Assembly (NCBI GenBank): GCA_012932295.1
Contig: JAAONU010000010.1
Location: forward strand, 27,091,348 to 27,155,347
Direction: 5' to 3'
DNA: 64,000 nt
Source: Cyclina sinensis
Lineage: Eukaryota; Mollusca; Bivalvia; Venerida; Veneridae
The notes under the pieces: generated by a model
Database searches by the model: none
Told to the model about the DNA's origin: nothing
The model's input: the letters and a program-made list of their open reading frames with translations, nothing else
In this document: positions 10,020-22,015 of the stretch, one piece after another
Layout: every line of letters begins with the position of its first letter
How positions within the stretch are numbered: the stretch's first letter is position 1
Translations under genes and position numbers: made by a program

Positions 10020-11790
10020 TTCAGAAATTTGACCTTAAAGGTCAAGGCCAAGTTCACATTAACCTTCTTTGGAGGTATTGTCTATAAGGTAGTAATGTCT
10101 AAGCATGAAATCACTACATCAATTAACAACAAAGATAAAGTGAAGTTAAGCAATCTCAAGGTCATTTAAAGGCCAAGGTAATATTTGAATTGTAAGTTAA
10201 GTCAAAACTTGTTGTTTTGTTCAAGTATGAATCAAGTCTAACCATAAATTAAACAGTTATGATGAATTTTAGCAAAATTCAATAATTTGATCATGCTAGT
10301 CTAGGTCATTTTTTAGATCAAGGTCAAACTTGAATCAAAATGTCGGATTTGTCAAAAGTAAATGTTTTGTCAAAGTATGAATCAAATCCATAAATAAATG
10401 AAAAAGATATGACAATTTATGAAAAGTTCAAACATCTGACCTTGACGGTCAAGGTCATTTTTAGGACATGGTCACTCTTGAGTATTTCAAAATGTCGGAT
10501 TTGTTATAAGTGTTGTTTTGTCCAAATATGAATCAAATTTATAAACAAAAAAGTTATGACCATTTTAGCAAAAATCAATCATCTGACCTTGACAGTCAAG
10601 GTCATTTATAGGTCATTGTCACATGTGAGTTAATCAGCATGTCCATTTTGTCATAAGTGTTGTTTTGTCCAAGTCTGAATCAAATTTACAAATGAACAAA
10701 AAGTTATGACCATTTAACCAAAAATCAATCGTTCAAGGTCATTTTTAGGTTATGGTCATACCTGAGTTATTCAGTATGTTGGTTTTGTCATAATTGTTGT
10801 TTTCTCCAAGTATAAATCAAACCCAACAATAAACAAGAAAGTTATGACAATTAAAGCACAATTGAATCATTTGACCTTGACTTTAATCGTCATTTTAAGG
10901 TCAAGGTCAAACTTAAAAATTTTATCATGTTGATTTTGTCATAAGTGTTATTTTGTCCAAGTCTGATTTAAATCAAACTATAAATAACAAAATTATGGTC
11001 AGTTCTAACGAAATTCAATGATTTGACCTTTTCTGTCAAGGTTATTTAAAGGTCAAGGTCAAACTTGAAATAATCTTAATGTTGGATTTGTCATAATGTT
11101 GTTTTGTCCAAATTTGAATCAAATTTATAAATAAACGAAAAAGTTATGACCATTTTAGCAAAATTCAATCATCTGACCTTGACGGTCAAGGTCATTTATA
11201 GGTCATGGTCATATGTGGGTTAATCACCATGTCTGTTTAGTCATAAGTGTTGTTTTGTCCAAGTATGAATCAAATTCATAAATGAAAGAAAAAGTTATGA
11301 CCATTTAAGCAAAATTCAATCATCTGACCTTGACGGTCAAAGTCATTTATAGGTCATGGTCATATGTGAGTTAATCAACATGTCTGTTTTGTCATAAGTG
11401 TTGTTTTGTCCAAATATAACTCAAATCCAACCACAAATAACAAAGTTATGGATAATTTAGCAAATTTCAATAATTTGACCTTGAAGGTGCAGGTCATTTA
11501 TGAGTCAAGATCAAGTTGAGTCTAGTCCACTTGAAGATCTTGTCCAAAGGGTTGTTTTATCCAAGTATGAAGATAATCCACCAATTAATAATTAAGTTAT
11601 AGCTAATTTAAGCAATATTCGATATTTTGACCTTAAAGGTGAAGGTCATTTAAGAGTCAAGGTCAAGTTTAGTCTGGTCACATTGAAGGTCTTGTCCAAA
11701 GGGTTGTTGTGTCCAAGTATGAAGAAAATCCATCAAAGAATAAAAAAAGTTATGATCAATGTTAAAGTTTTCATACGGGAATGGCAACGG
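10020..11790 (+). repeat. Tandem array of about 150-bp units, about 11 copies
   Basis: GTTGTTTTGTCCAAGTATGA recurs roughly every 150 bp (near 10213, 10363, 10514, 10664, 10797, 10949, 11099, 11250, 11400, 11553, 11703). Each unit also has AAAGTTATGACCA and the palindrome-like TGACCTTGACGGTCAAGGTC. Units are diverged from each other. This resembles the central arrays of non-autonomous satellite-bearing elements in bivalves. Confidence 0.85.
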
Positions 11791-12115
11791 CAGTGGCAAC
11801 GGCAATGACACCATGACTTTAGCAATAAATTGATTTTTAAAAAAAAAAAAGTCCAGCTAAAAAGGTAAACAAGAGCCTTCCCCTGGGAGTACGGGGGTGG
11901 GGGGAAGTCAAGTACCTAGGTATTAAAAAAAAAGAAATGTTTGTAAAACATACATGCCCCCTAGCAGCACCTAATGATTGTGGTTGGGCCAAAGCGTTCT
12001 CTAGTTATTGATCGGAAACCAAGTGTCTACTGACGGACCGACCCATATTTTCAAAACTATATGCCAGATGAGGGCCATAAAAAAATCCGGCCCAAGGGAA
12101 GTGTGTGTGTGTGTA

Positions 12116-12190
12116 GGGGGGGGGGGGGGTTAGGCGGGCAGTGGGGGGGGGGGGGTCCCCATGCAGAGAGGGGGAGGAAAGGGGGTACCT
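12116..12190 (+). repeat. G-rich low-complexity tract
   Basis: Two uninterrupted G runs of more than ten bases plus several shorter ones lie within 75 bp. The plus strand could form G-quadruplexes. A similar tract lies at the equivalent place in copy B (19960-20083), so it belongs to the element family. Confidence 0.8.
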
Positions 12191-12494
12191 ACCCATCTCA
12201 TGTCAGTTACTATTTTATTTCTAGGCTTAAAATGTTTTTTTTCCTATATATAAGTTTAAGCAAAATCAAGTGACCCCTGGGGGTGGGGCTAACTGTGAAC
12301 CCAGGGACATGGGTACCAACAATCTTTGCAGGGGTATTGCTGATGATCAAGTATTCCAAGTTTGAATGGAAATCTTTTTGAGAAATGGACATTAACAAAA
12401 AGGTTGAACAAGAAATTTTAAGTTGAAGGAGGGGCATAACATTGCAAAAATAAATTTGAGGGTTATCTGCCTTTGAGAAATGGTGTTGTCTTAA

Positions 12495-13404
12495 AGGGCC
12501 TGTGCTCCAGATGACAAAAAAAGAAAGTTTTCTTGTATTATAAATTTCTTGTAATATTTATGACTAATGCTTAAAAATAACTTACTGACAAAAAATAAGT
12601 CAAATAATTACATTATAAATTGATTTTTTCCCTTTCCAAGTGCTATACCGTAACTCGACGGTATTACTATATCGTGTAAGATTTAAAGTAAATATCTGTA
12701 ATATCACATGCGGCGATGGTGGTGACAGTAAAAGCGTTAGAAATATTTTGTTAACATGAGGGTCCAGAGTTCAAATCAGGCTGGAGCGAAAATATTTTTT
12801 TATTCTATTTTGACTTTTATATTCAGTTTTGAAGTAAAATATTATGTTGTAATAATCTCACGGCATCTAAATATATTTATTTATGAAAAATTTTTTTTAA
12901 TATATCAAATCTGGAGTACAGCCTCTTTAAAGGGATATACAGGCAAAAGTTTTTATGCTTTCTTTCTCATTCCTTCTATGAATATACTATAAATGTGATC
13001 GAAATAAATAGAATGATCTGTCCCAGTAACAAAGATTTCCTCTTTTTAAATAAAAAACCGGGTGGTTTCTTAACTTGACCCACGTGGGTCTAGATAGAAA
13101 ATTTAGATTTCGCGCTAAATTTCGCAGTAAATGATTGGACAGTTGAAGTACATGTCACGTGATCAAAGGCAAAAACAACCCAAGAGAAATGACGATTGGT
13201 TGTTTTTGTCACATGACCTATTTGAAAATAACTCGGTGATTTCGTTCACGTTTTACATTTTGTTAAAGAACGTTCGAATATTTACGTTCAAGCTCGCATT
13301 TCATTACAAACATACTGGGAATTTAAAGTTCTTCATATTGAACGTGATTTGAGCAAATCATATCGGTTTTAATTTTTTGGGCACTCATTCGCATGTGTAT
13401 CCCT
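12495..13404. mobile_element. Nested element at a TTAA target
   Basis: Copy B of the host repeat reads continuously across this point (GTCTTAAGTGATAC at about 20395), whereas here TTAA is followed by AGGGCCTG, about 910 bp of unrelated sequence, then CCCT and a second TTAA. TTAA target duplications with terminal AGGG/CCCT fit a piggyBac-like non-autonomous element. The insert contains a perfect palindrome GACCCACGTGGGTC (13077-13090) and no convincing ORF. Confidence 0.65.
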
Positions 13405-13712
13405 TTAAATGATACAATTGTAAGCATTACAACTGGAAAGTTTGATGAAGAAACATTAAGAAATGACATAGTTATAGCCAATGTTAAGTTTTCATGACAA
13501 AATCCAAGTACAAAAAGGGGCATAACTCTGTCAAATGTGAATTTGACCTAAAGATTTTGGCATCATCCCAACCCTGTCGTCATAAGCAATACAATTTGAA
13601 ATTTTGATATGAAAATGTTAGGAAATGGCAAAGTTATAGCCAACGTTAAGTTTTCATGACGGACCGACAGACAAAGCGATCCCTATGTATCGCCGTTTCT
13701 TCTAAAGGGCGA

Positions 13713-14352
13713 CACAATAAAAAGCATGTATATCTTGCTTTTGACTTTGCACCATAGTTTGTCATCTGTCCACCAATCGAAGCCACGTAAGACTGCTAAC
13801 CTTTACTGTTTAATTATGTTGAAACAAGTGGAATGTTATATAAAGGAAATCCCCGTTACAGTAAGGAACAACATTGATATGATTAAACGTTTTCATCAAC
13901 ACCAAAAGATGAACAAAAGTAAACAAAAATATTTCCATACTGTTTAAAATTCTAAACAACAGAATACGAAAACAATAATAATCTGCTTTTGGTAAAATGT
14001 GCCCTTAAATTGCATCTTTACTGTTACATGAAGGAATCTTTTGTGTTACAGCAGGGAAATATTTGCTCAAAATATGAAGTATTTGAATGAGATGACAAAC
14101 TGCACTTAAACCTGAAGTGTTGACGAGCTATCAATGCAACAAAGCTGTATTAAACTGAACTTTTAAGGTTTGTTTGAGTCCCTTTCAAGGATGTTACGTG
14201 AAAGAATTTATACTTGTTATAGCATGTAACGTATTCAGGATTGAAAAAAGTTTAAGAGATTTTCTTTTACAAGGAAAAGAAGACTGAACATGTAATGTTA
14301 TTTGTTGTTTTTTTTTTAATAATAATGTGCAATCTGACAAAAAAAAAACAAA
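13713..14352. other. Noncoding gap
   Basis: Nothing I recognise: short AT-rich sequence, one poly-T run and one poly-A run (14338-14358) leading into the next element. Confidence 0.4.
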
Positions 14353-15920
14353 ACAAGAGGGCCATGATGGCCCTCAGGCCTGTATCGCTCACCTGAGTAT
14401 GACTGCTTTTAACAAAGTTGCTATGGACCTGGTTAATTGACCCCAGATGACCCTTATTCGAACTTGACCTAGAAATTATTGAAACGATCTCTGACAAATT
14501 TCAAGGTTATTTGTACTGAAAATGTTACCTCTAGAGTGTAAACAAGGTTTTTCCATATTTGGGCTCTATGACCTAGTTTTTTAACCTAGATGTCCCATAT
14601 TCGAACTTGAGCTAGAAATTATCGAAACAATCTCTCTGACAAATTTCCAGGATATTTGGACTGAAAAAGTAGCCTCTAGAGTGTTAACAAGGTTTTTTGA
14701 TATTTAGGCTCTGTGACCTAGTTTTTGACCCCAGATAACCCATATCCAAACTTGAGCTACAAATCATCAAAACAACCTTAAGTTTCTGACAAATTTCCAT
14801 GACATTTGGACTTAAAATGTAGCCTCTAGAGTGTTTATAAAGTTTTTCGATATTTAAGCTCTGTGACCTAGATGTTTCAACTCCAGATGACCCATATTCA
14901 AACTGGAGCTAGAAACCATAAAATTAAGCTTTCTGACAAATTTCCAGGTTATTTGGAATTAAAATGTTACCTCTAGAGTGTTAACAGGGTTTTTTCATAT
15001 TTGGGCTCTGTGACCTAGTTTTTGACCCAAGATGACCCATACTCCAACCTGAGATAGAAATCATTAAAAAAACCTGTCTGACAAATTTCCAGGATATTTG
15101 GACTGAAAATGTAACCTCTGGAGTGTTAAAATTTTTTTTACATATTTGGACCATATGACCTAGTTTTTGACCCCAGATAACCCATATCCAAATTTGAGCT
15201 AAAATTCCTTGAAACAACCTTTCTGACAAATTTCAAGGACATTTGGACTTAAAATGTAACCTCTAGAGCATTAACAATGTTTTTTCTACTTTCGGGCTCT
15301 GTGACCTATTTTTTGATCCCAGAAAACCTATATTCAAAACTGAGCTAGAAATCATCAATAGAACCTTTCTGACAAATTTCCAGGTTATTTGGACTGAAAA
15401 TGCTACCTTTAGAGTGTTAACAAGGTTTTTCAATATTTGGGCTCTGTGACCTAGTTTTTGACCCCAGATGACCCATATTAAAACTTGACCTAGAAATCAT
15501 CAAAGCAACCTTTCTGACAAATTTTCAGATTATTTGGACTGAAAATGTAACCTCTAGATTGTTAAAAAGATGTTTCTTTTTTTGGGCTCTGTGACCTAGT
15601 TTTTGAACCCAGATGACCCATATTTGACCTTGAAACCATCGATAGAACCTTTCTGACAAATTTCCAGGATATTTTGACTGAAAAAGTAGCCTCTAGAGTG
15701 TTAACAAGGTTTTTTTTTCTATATTTGGGCTCTGTGACCTAGTTTTCCAACCCTGATAACCCATGTTCGAACTCATCCGAGATATTAATGAGACAAACAT
15801 CCTGACCAAGTTTCATGACAATTGGGGCACTAGAGTGTTAACAAACTAATTGTGGACAGACAGACGACGGACAAAGGTGATCAGAAAAGCTCACTCTGTC
15901 ACTACGTGACAGGTGAGCTA
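14353..15920 (+). mobile_element. Second satellite-bearing element with about 148-bp units
   Basis: The left end contains a perfect hairpin, GAGGGCCATGATGGCCCTC, then ATCGCTCACCTG; the right end reads CAGGTGAGCT, inverted with respect to the left CTCACCTG. About nine to ten units of about 148 bp between them carry GGCTCTGTGACCTAGTTTTT, CAGATGACCCATAT, TTCTGACAAATTTCC and CCTCTAGAGTGTTAACAAGG. The last unit passes into a distinct tail with GACAGACAGACGACGGACAA. There is no coding capacity. It is likely a non-autonomous element; a rolling-circle (Helitron-like) origin is possible given the terminal hairpin but unproven. Confidence 0.7.
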
Positions 15921-17330
15921 AAAACATACTTGTTTAACGAACTCCATAAAATAACATCTAAGCAAATGAACAGAAGAAAGTGTTTCAATCTGATTAAAAT
16001 CATATCCTAAACATCGCTATGCTATTAGGACCTGAGGACGACCAATAGAAGGTCACCTTCTCGTGACCTATCCATCAGCCAATCAGAGCAACGCTTCCAC
16101 CCTCATGGAAGTAAATGTTCAACTTGTGAAAATCTATTTATATAGCTGGGATCCCAAACAATTATCTGCCATGTATAAACTGTCACTGAACTCGGATAAA
16201 TTTATTTGTCAAGATCTTCCAAAATAATGAAATTAATGTTTGTGCAGAATATTATTTTTTCCAAATATCTAAACATTTTCCGTTTCCGATAACAAACATT
16301 GTTGTGCTAGATAAGTTTACATGCTAAGTTTACACGCTGAGTGTACAATCATGTAAGCTATCAAGGCAAGTCATAAGCTACAGTTTCATTGGCTGGGATA
16401 TAAATAACAATTAGTCTCAATAACTCGCCTTCAAAAGCGGACCCATTTATTAATCTGATATTTTGCGTTGTCCGCCTTTAGCGTCTCAACCAGAAAAGGT
16501 CAAAACTGTGGTGGAAATCGGCAAGAGTGAAGATTTTCAGAAATCGGGTTTTATCAGTTGTTTCCAGGAAATCTATAACTTACATTGTTGACTTATTGTT
16601 TTAAAACATATTTGCCATCAAAAGAAATAGTAAAACATTATATTTTGTGAAAAATCTCTGTTAAACCCATTACCGTTTCATCCCCGTCTCTCAGGTTTAC
16701 ATCGCCATGCGGGGCGGAGCTTCCTAACATGTTAACCAATGAAAATAATATCTTCTTTCAAAACAAATTTGGACAGTAAGGGAGGGTGTACGCGGAAAAT
16801 GTATTAGAAGCGTGTATTGTTACGTTTGACAAAAAGCATAAGCTCAGACAAGTAACCTCGAGAAACGGCCAACTGCGACAAAACTTTTAATATTTGTACT
16901 TGTTTATTATGTAACTGTTGCATACACTGTGCAGCTGCGTGTATATGTACTGGAAAAATCCAACCTAGAGATCGTTTCTTGTTTTAAAAAAAACGACGGT
17001 AAAAAAACTTGATTAAAAACGACATGAGCTCAGACAAGATATTCCGCGCAACAGCCGATGTATTTGTAATTTTTGTACTTGCTTTCTATGTTATTGTTTA
17101 ATATTAATAGTGTGCAGCACAGGAAAATGCATATCAAATAAACATTAAAATTATAATACTGCCCAAAATCGTAATAAAAAATAAACCTTATAAGAACAGT
17201 TCGTTTAAAAACATCAACTCTCAATATGTATGATTATTTTTCGCGGATGGCAATATATGTTTTCGATACAAAAGGATGAAATTATCAAATTATTTAATGA
17301 CCCGCCAACCATTAATTCACTTTGGAAATG
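15921..17330. other. Noncoding region with a lone inverted-repeat terminus
   Basis: No gene is seen. 16413-16490 (GTCTCAATAACTCGCC, then GGACCCATTTATTAATCTGA and TGTCCGCC) resembles the arms of the short element at 22016-22482, but no partner arm was found nearby. CAGACAAG-type segments near 16850 and 17030 hint at an old local duplication. Confidence 0.4.
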
Positions 17331-18166
17331 CCGAACACACTTCGTCCATTTCCGTAAATCAAGCCGTTAATATCACCTGATCAAATTTGAATTAGCGATA
17401 TAAACAACAATAGGAACGTTGAATGTTATTGTTTTGAAATCTATTAATAGTAACAAGTAACTGATAAGAGATACAGGTAACTTTTTGAAGGTTGGCAAAA
17501 ACATGGCGGTTGATAAAAATGCAAAACATAGTGATTTTGTAATTACAGTTACAAAGTCATTTTTCATCAAATAATTCAATATTTTATATCATTTAAAAGG
17601 TCTCTAAACTCATATTTTACATATTTAAAAAATAATTGTCAAAACAGTTTACTTTTTTATTTGTAAATGTTTAAACATAGTGCATCTTAGCTGCTAGAAA
17701 AATGCTGAAATGACAGGTATAAATTAGTTTAGATTTTCTTCATTAAAAGCAAAAATTCAAAATCTGCTTATATTTTCAAAATATGAATTTAAAGAGCTTT
17801 CAAATGATATAAGAATCTTAAAATTCGGCTGACAAAGAAAAAAGTTATCTAAAGTTAAAAATTCTGCTGCTATCAAATGTATATAAATATTGTAAATATT
17901 GGTTCTTTTTGCCAACCAGTAGTTCAGCTATATTTTGGTAACAGGTGCTTGTGATGTCATCAGTCAATGTGCCTAAGGCACATTGACTGATGACATCACA
18001 AGCACCTGTTACCAAAATATAGCTGAACTACTGGTTGGCAAAAGGAACCAATATTTATATACATTTGATAGCAGCAGAATTTTTAATTATTGTTTATATC
18101 GCTAATTCAAATTTGATCAGGTGATATTAACGGCTTGATTTACGGAAATGGACGAAGTGTGTTCGG
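17331..18166. repeat. Large asymmetric inverted duplication
   Basis: The symmetry axis is near 17975 (GTGCCTAAGGCAC). The inner arms, about 105-110 bases each (about 17866-17974 and 17976-18084), are nearly perfect reverse complements. The outer arms (17331-17411 and about 18085-18166) are also near-perfect but offset by 453 bases: the left side carries an extra 453 bp (about 17412-17864) absent from the right. The extracted DNA could form a long cruciform or fold-back. Confidence 0.85.
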
Positions 18167-19488
18167 CGGATCAACCAAAACAAACTGGGAAACATGGTCG
18201 CACGTTTCTTACAAATTCTGAGAGAAAGAGGCAAAAATGCAAAAGAAAATACTTGAATAAGTTCCATCTACTCGATATAGACATCATGATCGACTTTCTA
18301 TTTATATGCCTGCCCGGTTTATCAGAGTTGACAAGATGTACCCTACCCACAACATTCAATATCATCCGAGACCTGTTTCTAAAAATAACTTACGTATGCA
18401 AATTAGCATCTTCCGACTAAACTCGGGCGCATTCGAGGAATGGCGGTGAGGGTATAGAAAGCGAAAGTTGACATTTTTATATCCGTTGACATCCGCGAAG
18501 CCGGTCACGAAATTAGTGATATTAAGCAGTTTTTTTTTCATTTTCGCAAAGTCTGTATGCATTAATGTGATTTTTTTCGAAACTGGCGATAACGTTATAT
18601 TTTTGTTCCTGGGCATTATTATAACTTAAGAATTGATCTGTTGTATTAAAGATATAGCAAGGTATTTGCGAGTTGGCGAATTCCATTTTTTTAAAATATT
18701 TTTGACCCAAAAGACAGTACTACTTATGGCGGAAACAATTTGAATTATTCTGTATTAATGTTACATAAATTGACAAAAATCCAACAATGTTGTCTACAAT
18801 GCGTAAAACAGCGTTAAACGTTTACGCGCAGTACAGGTTGTCATATAGTAGCGCCGTGTTTACATCAGCTGTCGATATCCAATATGGTAGAGCTAGGTAG
18901 ATTTTAGCGTGTTAAATCAGTTTGAAAGTTTAACTGCCAGTGTGAACGATTGCGTGGATGGATTTTCTTCATAGATGTCTCATATGATGCAGAAAATGAC
19001 AAGCTTTCTGTACATGTACAAATTATGCCGGTAAAACATTATTTTATAGCTATAAATCGTGCCCAACGGATTTCGTTGGGCATTACATACGCAAAGAAGA
19101 AAACTTTTCCACCACAGTTTTGGTCTTTTCTGGTTTGTACTCTGAAGGGGATATTGACCTAACATAAAATAGCACAATATACACCTTTTAGAGTACAATT
19201 ATTTGGACTAAAATAACAATAGTGGAAATTCCAGGTTATCGAGAAGATAGAAATAAATGCGTCGTCTTCAGATCTATCCGTAGGGAGATTGAAAACTTCA
19301 GTCAGATTGAAAGTGTTTGTACCATGACATCATAAAACGATTTTCCAATGTATCTGTTTCATTTTAAAAATTATAAAATTTGTACTGCAATTATTATTAT
19401 ACCAAATGTCTTTCTATGTATCTCTTTCGATAAAAAGGCACTGAAATCATTTTCTCGGTCTATAGTTTACTTGAAGATACATATATAA
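18167..19488. other. Noncoding region
   Basis: No feature is supported. A 90-codon frame (18148-18420) begins inside the inverted duplication and is discussed among rejected items. At 19060-19080 GCCCAACGGATTTCGTTGGGC forms a small hairpin. Confidence 0.4.
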
Positions 19489-20886
19489 ACTAGATGGGTG
19501 TTCGGTGGAACACTTATGTCGCCCTTGGGTACTCTGTTAGAATAACTAAAAAGGTAAACAAGAGCCTGCTGGAAAAGACAGCATGCTAGTCAAAGTACAA
19601 CAATACCTGTCCACAGACAGCATGCTCCACTTTTCTCAGTGCTGGATAATTAATTATAAGCCAAGTTAAACAAGAGACCCAAGTGAAAAAATTTGACTGG
19701 GGCAGGGCAAGTACCTAGACATACAAGATGAAAAAAAATATTTGGGTCAAGTAGTTATGTATTAAAAAAAAAAAAAAAAATTTTGGGCCCCGATAGTGGG
19801 GTGTGTGTGAGTGTGCGTGGGTGAAATACCTATGTATTAAAAAAAAAAGAAAGAAAAAAAAAAAAAAAAAAAGAACCCGGCGGGGAGTGGAGGGCGGACT
19901 GGTTTGGTGATAGGATGGGGAGTCAAGTACCTATGTATTATAAAAAAAAAAAAAAAAATTGGGCCCGAGGGGGGAGGGTTGAGGGTGGATGGGGAGTCAA
20001 GTACAAAAAAAAAATTGGGCCTTGGGGGGTTGGGGGGGGGGGGGCGGTGGTGATAACTGGTTGCGGGGGGGGGGGGGGGGGAGTACTTACCCATCTCATG
20101 TCAGTTCATATTTTATTTTTAGGCTTAAGAAGTTTTTTTCCTATATATAAGTATAAGCAAAATCAAGTGACCCCTGGGGGTGGGGCTAACTGTGACCCCA
20201 GGGACATGGGTACCAACAATCTTTGCAGAGGTCTTGCTGGTGATCAAGTATTCCAAGTTTGAATGGAATATCCTTGACACTTTTTGAGACATGGACATAA
20301 AGAAAAAGGTTAACATAGAAATTTTAACTTGAAAAAGGGGCATAACATTGCAAAAATAAATTTGAGGGTTATCTGCCCTTAAGAAATGGTGTTGTCTTAA
20401 GTGATACAATTATAAGCATTACAACTGCAAAGTTTGATAAAGAAATACTAAGAAATGGCATAGTTATAGCCAATGTTAAGTTTTCATGACAAAATCCAAG
20501 TACAAAAAGGGGCATAACTCTGTCAATTGTGACCTTGACCTACACATTTTGGCATCATCATGACCCTGTTGTCGTAAGCAATATAATTTGAAAGTTTGAT
20601 GTTGAAATGTTAAGAAATGGCAAAGTTATTCTTAATGTTAAGTTTTCATGACAAATCCATGTACAAACGGGGCATAGCTCTGTCAAATGTGACCTTGACC
20701 TAGAAATTTTGGCATCAACCCGACCCTGTTGTCATAAGCAATACAATTTGAAAGATTGATAAGATAATGTTTAGAAATGGCAAAGTTATAGCCAACGTTA
20801 AGTTTTCGTGACGGACCGACGGACCGCCGGACCGACGGACAAAGCGATCCCTATGTATCACCTTTTCTTCGAAAGGGCGACACAAA
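19489..20886 (+). mobile_element. Satellite-bearing DNA element family, copy B (without array)
   Basis: It shares its start (ACTAGATGGGTGTTC) and end (AAGGGCGACACAA) with copy A. TGTCGCCCTT (19517-19526) near the left end is inverted as AAGGGCGACA (20873-20882) at the right, suggesting short terminal inverted repeats. It lacks the 150-bp array and the TTAA insertion. The right third has three approximate repeats of about 150 bp with AGAAATGGCAAAGTTATAGC and AAGTTTTCATGAC. The middle is A-runs and G-runs. Glycine/proline-rich frames here are low-complexity artefacts. Confidence 0.6.
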
Positions 20887-22015
20887 AACTCTTAACTTTA
20901 AATGACAGCAACATTTCCTTTGACTTAAAATTTCAAGCCCCGTGCTACAAATGACAGTACAGTGTCTAGGACAGTATGCAGTGTAATTAGTACTAGAAGT
21001 GTATAAAAAGAAATTGGAACAGTGTCTTGTAGTATAGTTTTTTTTTTTTACAAATGTGAAATTAATATTATAATTATCAAATGAACTTTATATGCCATGA
21101 TAACATTTAAATAAGAAACTGGAACCTAGTCAGTGAACTGTATTATCTGGTATCAATCAGGGAAAACACAACCCAGAAAGGATCAAAGAAACCAAATGTT
21201 TACCAGCCAACAAACAACTGGACTGGAATGATCTCTACTACTTTATGAACTTCATGAACTTTGTTGAACATGGAAGGTATAAATACCATTAAAGTTTCTG
21301 CAACAGTGACATTTCCCTGATGTAATCGCCGCGTTATTCCCGTTATCCACCTGATATACATGTAGTTATATTAAATAACGTTTTAGCGTTTACAGTTTTA
21401 AAATGTAGTAAATAAATGTATTTTTTATAACAACAATTGTCTTGTTATGCGAAATATCTTTTATTTATTCTCAATGTTCCCTAACGCAAACAATAATCTT
21501 TGAAAAAAGTTACAATGTTGTAATCTAAAACAATGTATCTTGCACAAGATATTTGTTAATGGCATCCTATCCATGCAAAAACGATCAAGTAGAGACACTA
21601 CTAGAGATATACATGTAGCATATATGCATTAAAACACTATTAAGATATCTGTCAGTATGTATTCCCTTAATGTAATATTACACTTTCCCTGATGTAACAT
21701 TTGCACCAAATACCAATATCTGTCTTGTTCAGTGGAAAATACAAGTATGTTCTCTATCACCAGATAGACCTTTATTGTTGATACAAGTGCTGTAGTTATA
21801 ACTCTTTAAAGTTTGCCACATGTACATTGCATATTTCAGTGTCCAGTGTATATTTTTCAGTTATGTTACATTAGCCCTGCCTTGATGTAATAGTATTTTC
21901 AACAGAACAATGTTTTAGCACAAGTTAGAACGGCATATCCTCGCTTCAGTGTATACAAAGGCTTAACTTGACATAACATTATAAAATTATTTCACATTCT
22001 CTGTTAGTCTCACTT
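20887..22015. other. Noncoding region
   Basis: No gene. CCCTGATGTAA or CTTGATGTAA motifs recur (about 21313, 21686, 21888, and again at 22560 and inverted at 33594), perhaps remnants of a dispersed repeat into which the LTR element later inserted. Confidence 0.35.

Larger units (their letters stand above)
9812..13712 (+). mobile_element. Satellite-bearing DNA element, copy A
   Basis: It begins ACTAGATGGGTGTTC and ends ...AAAGGGCGACACAA, as does copy B at 19489-20886. Between these ends are an array of about 150-bp units (10020-11790), a block starting TAAAAAGGTAAACAAGAGCCT, homopurine and G-rich runs, and a 3' block shared with copy B (GACCCCTGGGGGTGGGGCTA onward). A 910-bp insertion splits the 3' block at a TTAA. 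No transposase frame is present, so this would be non-autonomous. The array may instead be a separate element inserted into the left part, since copy B lacks it. Confidence 0.55.

Noticed and set aside
9247..13947. Short frames of 60-100 codons on both strands in the 9-14 kb region
   Set aside because: They fall in tandem arrays or homopolymer tracts, lack domains, and are about the length expected by chance in this composition.
18148..18420. 90-codon frame (MDEVCSADQPKQTGKHGRTF...) as a gene
   Set aside because: It starts inside the inverted duplication, is short, and has no clear family. The basic stretch NSERKRQKCKRKY is suggestive of an exon of a DNA-binding protein, but one such stretch is not enough.
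19837..20262. Gly- or Pro/Phe-rich frames on both strands
   Set aside because: They are translations of poly-A and poly-G runs within a repeat element.
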